Shown here: positions 61,002 to 64,000 of the stretch, piece after piece
Layout: every line of letters begins with the position of its first letter
Position numbering within the stretch: the first letter of the stretch is position 1
From: Actinoplanes aureus
GTDB taxonomy: Bacteria; Actinomycetota; Actinomycetes; Mycobacteriales; Micromonosporaceae
Reading direction: 5' to 3'
DNA: 64,000 nucleotides
Assembly: GCF_015704865.1 (NCBI RefSeq)
Contig: NZ_JADQTO010000035.1
Span: 31,486-95,485, forward strand
Position numbers and translations under genes: made by a program
The notes under the pieces: generated by a model
Seen by the model: only the letters and a program-made list of their open reading frames with translations
Told to the model about the DNA's origin: nothing
Databases searched by the model: none

Positions 61002-62377
61002 GGGGTCTGTCCAGTTAACGGCTGATCTTGGTTGTTGAACGGGGTCAGTGGGCGGCCGGGGTCAGCCGGCCTTCGAAGGCGATCTGGAACGCGTTCAGGG
61101 GTGCTTTCCAGCGCATGGTCCACCGGCGGCGGCCGGCGCCGGTGGGGTCCAGACTCATCAACGCCAGGTAGACGCATTTGAGTGCGGCCTGCTCGTTCGG
61201 GAAGTGACCGCGTGCCCGGACGGCCTTGCGGATGCGGGCGTTGACGCTCTCGATCGCGTTTGTGCTGCAGATGACCTTGCGGATTTCCACGTCGAAGGCG
61301 AGGAACGGCACGAACTCGGCCCAGGCGTCGGACCACAGCTTCACGATCGCCGGATACTTTCTGCCCCAGGCCTCGGCGAACTCCATGAACCGCTCGGTCG
61401 CGGCGTCCTCGGTCGCCGCGGTGTAGACCGGCTTGAGCGCTCGGGCAATCTTGTCCCAGTCCTGCCGCGCTGCGTAGCGAAACGAGTTACGCAGCAGATG
61501 TACCACACACGTTTGCACGATCGTGCGGGGCCAGACCGCCTCCACCGCCTGCGGCAGGCCCTTCAACCCGTCGCAGACCAGCATCAGCACGTCGGCGACG
61601 CCCCTGTTCTTCAGCTCGGTGAGCACGTGCAGCCAGTGCTTGGCGCCCTCACCGCCGTCACCGGCCCACATGCCCAGGATGTCGCGGTGCCCGTCGACGG
61701 TGACCGCCAAGGCGAGGTAGATCGGCCGGTTCGCGACCTGACCGTCCCGAATCTTCACGTTCACGGCGTCGATGAACACCACCGGGTAGACCGGGTCCAG
61801 GGGCCGGTTCTGCCACTCGGCCATGCCCTCGATCACCTTGTCGGTGATCGTGGAAATGGTCTGCTTGGACACCTCGGTGCCATACACCTCGGCCAAGTGA
61901 GCAGCGATCTCGCCGTGGGTCAGACCGCGGGCCGACAGCGACAGCACCAGCTCGTCCACGCCGGTCAGCCGGCGTTGCCGCTTGCGCACGATCTGCGGCT
62001 CGAACGTGCCGGCCACATCGCGCGGCACCCGCACCTCGACCGGGCCGACATCGGTCAGCACCGTCTTGGCGCGGTGTCCGTTGCGGGAGTTGCCGCTGCC
62101 GCGGCCCTCGGGATCGTGCTTGTCATAGCCGACATGGTCGGTGATCTCACCCTCGAGCGCAGACTCGAGGACCCGTTTGGTCAGCTTCTGCAGCAGCCCA
62201 CCCTCACCGGTCAGCTTCAGCCCGTCACTACGGGCCCGGTCGACCAGCATCGCGATCAACTGCTCGTCGGTGGCCGAGCTGGCCAACTCACCGGCACGGT
62301 CTTGCTCGACGATCGGCTCGGTCGTCATCGTGGCGCATCTCCTCAAGATCGAGATCCGCCGTATTTGTACAGTCCCC
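61002..62377 (-). mobile_element. IS256-family element
   Basis: Left end GGGGTCTGTCCAGTTAA and right end TTGTACAGTCCCC are imperfect inverted repeats (GGGG-CTGT-CA). The length, 1376 bp, and one transposase gene fit the family. The flanking 8 bp on the two sides do not match, so no target duplication survives. Confidence 0.85.
61045..62328 (-). CDS. IS256-family transposase (MULE type)
   Basis: 427 aa from ATG at 62328. DDE catalytic residues: D in VFIDAVNVKIRDG, D in MLVCDGLKGL, E in STNAIESVNARIRK. The N-terminal VLESALEGEITDHVGYDKHD is the family's signature start. Intact and presumably active. Confidence 0.95.
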   Translation of the reverse strand: MTTEPIVEQDRAGELASSATDEQLIAMLVDRARSDGLKLTGEGGLLQKLTKRVLESALEGEITDHVGYDKHDPEGRGSGNSRNGHRAKTVLTDVGPVEVRVPRDVAGTFEPQIVRKRQRRLTGVDELVLSLSARGLTHGEIAAHLAEVYGTEVSKQTISTITDKVIEGMAEWQNRPLDPVYPVVFIDAVNVKIRDGQVANRPIYLALAVTVDGHRDILGMWAGDGGEGAKHWLHVLTELKNRGVADVLMLVCDGLKGLPQAVEAVWPRTIVQTCVVHLLRNSFRYAARQDWDKIARALKPVYTAATEDAATERFMEFAEAWGRKYPAIVKLWSDAWAEFVPFLAFDVEIRKVICSTNAIESVNARIRKAVRARGHFPNEQAALKCVYLALMSLDPTGAGRRRWTMRWKAPLNAFQIAFEGRLTPAAH

Positions 62378-62389
62378 AAAGTAGCGCTG

Positions 62390-62425
62390 CCCTCCCGCCG
62401 ACACACGTGTCGGGACCAGGGAGGG
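62390..62425 (+). promoter_or_regulatory. Hairpin covering the ribosome-binding site of IS110 copy 2
   Basis: CCCTCCC (62390-62396) pairs with GGGAGGG (62419-62425), the Shine-Dalgarno; inner stem CCGACAC/GTGTCGG. The inner stem differs in sequence from copy 1 but pairing is kept. Confidence 0.65.
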
Positions 62426-62433
62426 AGTTGCTG

Positions 62434-63597
62434 GTGGCTCGGGTCATCATCGGGGTGGATCCGCACAAGCGGTCCGCGACCATCGAGGTCATCAACGAGC
62501 GGGAGCAGACGATCGGGCAGGGGCGCTTCGGCACCGACACCGACGGCTACAAGGCGATGCTCGCCACCGGCCGCCGGCACAAAGACCGCGAATGGGCGGT
62601 CGAGGGTTGCAACGGCATCGGCCGGCACGTCGCGCAACGCCTGGTCGCCGACGGCGAAACCGTCGTGGACGTGCCCGCGAAGCTGTCCGCACGAGCCCGG
62701 GTGTTCGCCATCGGGCAAGGCCGCAAAACCGACCCAGTCGACGCCCGCAGCGTCGCCGTGGTCGCCCTGCGCACCCCGGACCTACGGCGGGTGCAGACCG
62801 ACGACACCACCGTCGCGTTGCGGCTGCTGGTCGACCGCCGTGACCAGCTGGGCCGCGCCCGCACCGACGTGGTCAACCGGCTGCACACGCTGCTGCTCGA
62901 GCTCATTCCCGGTGGCGCGAAGAAGGCCTTGTCCGCCCAGCAGGCCCGCGCCTTGCTGGCCAGCGTGCGCCCACGTGACGTGGTCGGCAAGACCCGCCGC
63001 TGGCTAGCGTCGGAGCTGATCCACGAACTCGCCGTCCTCGACAAGAAGATCAAGATCGCCAAACAGGAACTCACCGAACTGGTCGCCAGCACCGGCAGCC
63101 GGCTGCTGGAGCTGCCCGGCATCGGCCCGTCCGGCGCCGCCCGGCTGCTCGGCGACGCCGGTGACATCCGCCGCTTCGCCAGCCGCGCGCACTTCGCCTC
63201 CTGGAACGGCACCGCCCCGCTCGACGCGTCCTCCGGCGACAACAACCGCCACCGCCTCTCGCGCGCCGGCAACCGACGCATCAACCGTGCCCTGCACATC
63301 ATGGCCATCGTCCAACTGCGCCACGACACTGAAGGCCGCCGCTACTACCGGCGCCGGCTTGCCGAAGGCAAACCACCGATGGAAGCGCTGCGCGCTCTGA
63401 AACGCCGGCTGTCCGACGTCGTCTACCGGCAGATGCTCGCCGACGCCAAACAGCTAGAAACGGGCCCGGGAGGACACACGGGAGCGACTCTGACATCCAG
63501 CGCGGCCGACCCAATCCCCATGATCGGCACTTCGGACAAGTCACTTCCCGGACCCGCCGAACCACAGCCTAAAACACCCCACATGATCAGCACTTGA
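62434..63597 (+). CDS. IS110-family transposase, copy 2
   Basis: 387 aa from GTG at 62434, the same length as copy 1. DEDD residues intact (VIIGVDPHKRS, WAVEGCNGIGR, KTDPVDARSVAV), C-terminal domain PGIGPSGAARLLGDAGD. Presumably functional. Confidence 0.93.
   Translation: MARVIIGVDPHKRSATIEVINEREQTIGQGRFGTDTDGYKAMLATGRRHKDREWAVEGCNGIGRHVAQRLVADGETVVDVPAKLSARARVFAIGQGRKTDPVDARSVAVVALRTPDLRRVQTDDTTVALRLLVDRRDQLGRARTDVVNRLHTLLLELIPGGAKKALSAQQARALLASVRPRDVVGKTRRWLASELIHELAVLDKKIKIAKQELTELVASTGSRLLELPGIGPSGAARLLGDAGDIRRFASRAHFASWNGTAPLDASSGDNNRHRLSRAGNRRINRALHIMAIVQLRHDTEGRRYYRRRLAEGKPPMEALRALKRRLSDVVYRQMLADAKQLETGPGGHTGATLTSSAADPIPMIGTSDKSLPGPAEPQPKTPHMIST
63461..63556 (+). other. Conserved inverted-repeat region in the 3' end of IS110 copy 2 (candidate guide RNA)
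   Basis: CGGGCCCGGGA and TCCCGGACCCG at the same spacing as in copy 1. The region differs from copy 1 at about nine positions, several as adjacent pairs (GACAC-GT/AC, CTCTG-CA/AC). Confidence 0.3.
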
Positions 63598-63614
63598 CAG
63601 AGAGGGGTGCCAGA

Positions 63615-64000
63615 TCAGTGCGCGGCTGTCCGTTGACCCGCGGTGGATCGACCTTCTCATCGTCAGTTGCCTCCGAGTATTCCTAGGCGCGGATCGAGGA
63701 CGCTCAGATTTACATTCTGCCGACCTTCGAACGTACGCCTTCATCGTTTCACTGTCCGAGTCTGGCCTGCGTCTCGCGCCAAGGCCGGCCAGCTCCAGCA
63801 AGACCAGGTTTCTTCGCTGACAGGGCGTCTCGAGGCCGGCCAGCGAATTGATCATGCATCGTCGGATACAGAGAGCGAACTACCGTTCGATCGAGCAACT
63901 GAGTGCTGCGCTTCAGCTCGTTATACGGCCCTCGGCGGTATCGACCACAAAGCAGGCGCAGTCCAGGATCTCCAGGAGCGCGGCCCGGACCCGCCGGATC
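63615..64000. other. Right end of the window, no gene recognised
   Basis: GC is lower and frames are short on both strands; probably remnants beyond the IS cluster. Confidence 0.35.

Larger units (their letters stand above)
62381..63614 (+). mobile_element. IS110-family element, copy 2
   Basis: Begins directly after the IS256 right end (62377) and ends at GTGCCAGA. About 85% identical to copy 1 by eye over the coding part, in the same orientation. Confidence 0.82.

Noticed and set aside
61048..63597. 849-codon plus-strand frame across the IS256 transposase and into IS110
   Set aside because: Its first part is the antisense of a clear transposase; only the IS110 part from 62434 is real.

Overview
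The window is very GC-rich, uses GTG and TTG starts freely and has many 4-8 bp gene overlaps. Lsr2, Excalibur and DUF5937-type proteins and actinobacterial IS110/IS256 elements all point to a filamentous actinomycete, probably Micromonosporaceae (Actinoplanes/Micromonospora-like). The genus cannot be fixed from sequence alone.

Positions 1-14072 look like ordinary chromosome: the tail of an unidentified gene, an ATP-dependent DNA ligase with an extra C-terminal domain, a secreted HNH nuclease, an EACC1-like protein, several small secreted or membrane proteins, a DUF5937/ArsR regulator divergent from an MFS transporter, and two secreted proteins. A broken copy of the ligase's extra domain lies at 4427-4651.

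At 14073 stands a tRNA-Lys(UUU) gene, followed at once by an inward-facing tyrosine integrase and excisionase. From here to about 56.9 kb is an integrative and conjugative element (ICE) of the type IV secretion kind. It carries a leftward DNA-modification operon (two methyltransferase-like proteins, a PP-loop 'PAPS reductase-like' protein, a C5-cytosine methyltransferase) and a sigma-like regulator. The rightward transfer operon encodes a VirB2-like pilin, TrbL/VirB6, PrgI, VirB4, a TraG/VirD4-like ATPase and a replication-relaxation protein. A long accessory run follows: a three-member unknown family, a flavoprotein, an ECF sigma factor, Lsr2, a double winged-helix protein, a GGDEF protein, a phosphotransferase, a VirB1-like muramidase/NlpC protein, a Nudix hydrolase, a MoxR-VWA pair and DUF4262. 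No right attachment site was found; the right end may lie outside the window or be lost in the IS cluster.

The most striking object is a 5.65-kb Tn554-like element at about 19485-25140. It has two overlapping tyrosine recombinase genes and a STAS/anti-sigma-type cargo pair, and is bounded by a 10-bp inverted repeat. It sits exactly inside the PP-loop gene: joining the flanks restores an uninterrupted reading frame at a Cys-Thr codon pair. Other unusual features are strong GC stem-loops in the leaders of most ICE genes, clusters of TGTCAG/CTGACA motifs with an inverted duplicate of a 39-bp promoter-like block, and a family of three paralogues of unknown function.

Positions 57.1-63.6 kb hold two IS110-family copies and one IS256-family copy around small genes and an integrase remnant. 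The two IS110 copies share a hairpin that hides the ribosome-binding site and a conserved 3' inverted-repeat region that may encode their guide (bridge) RNA.
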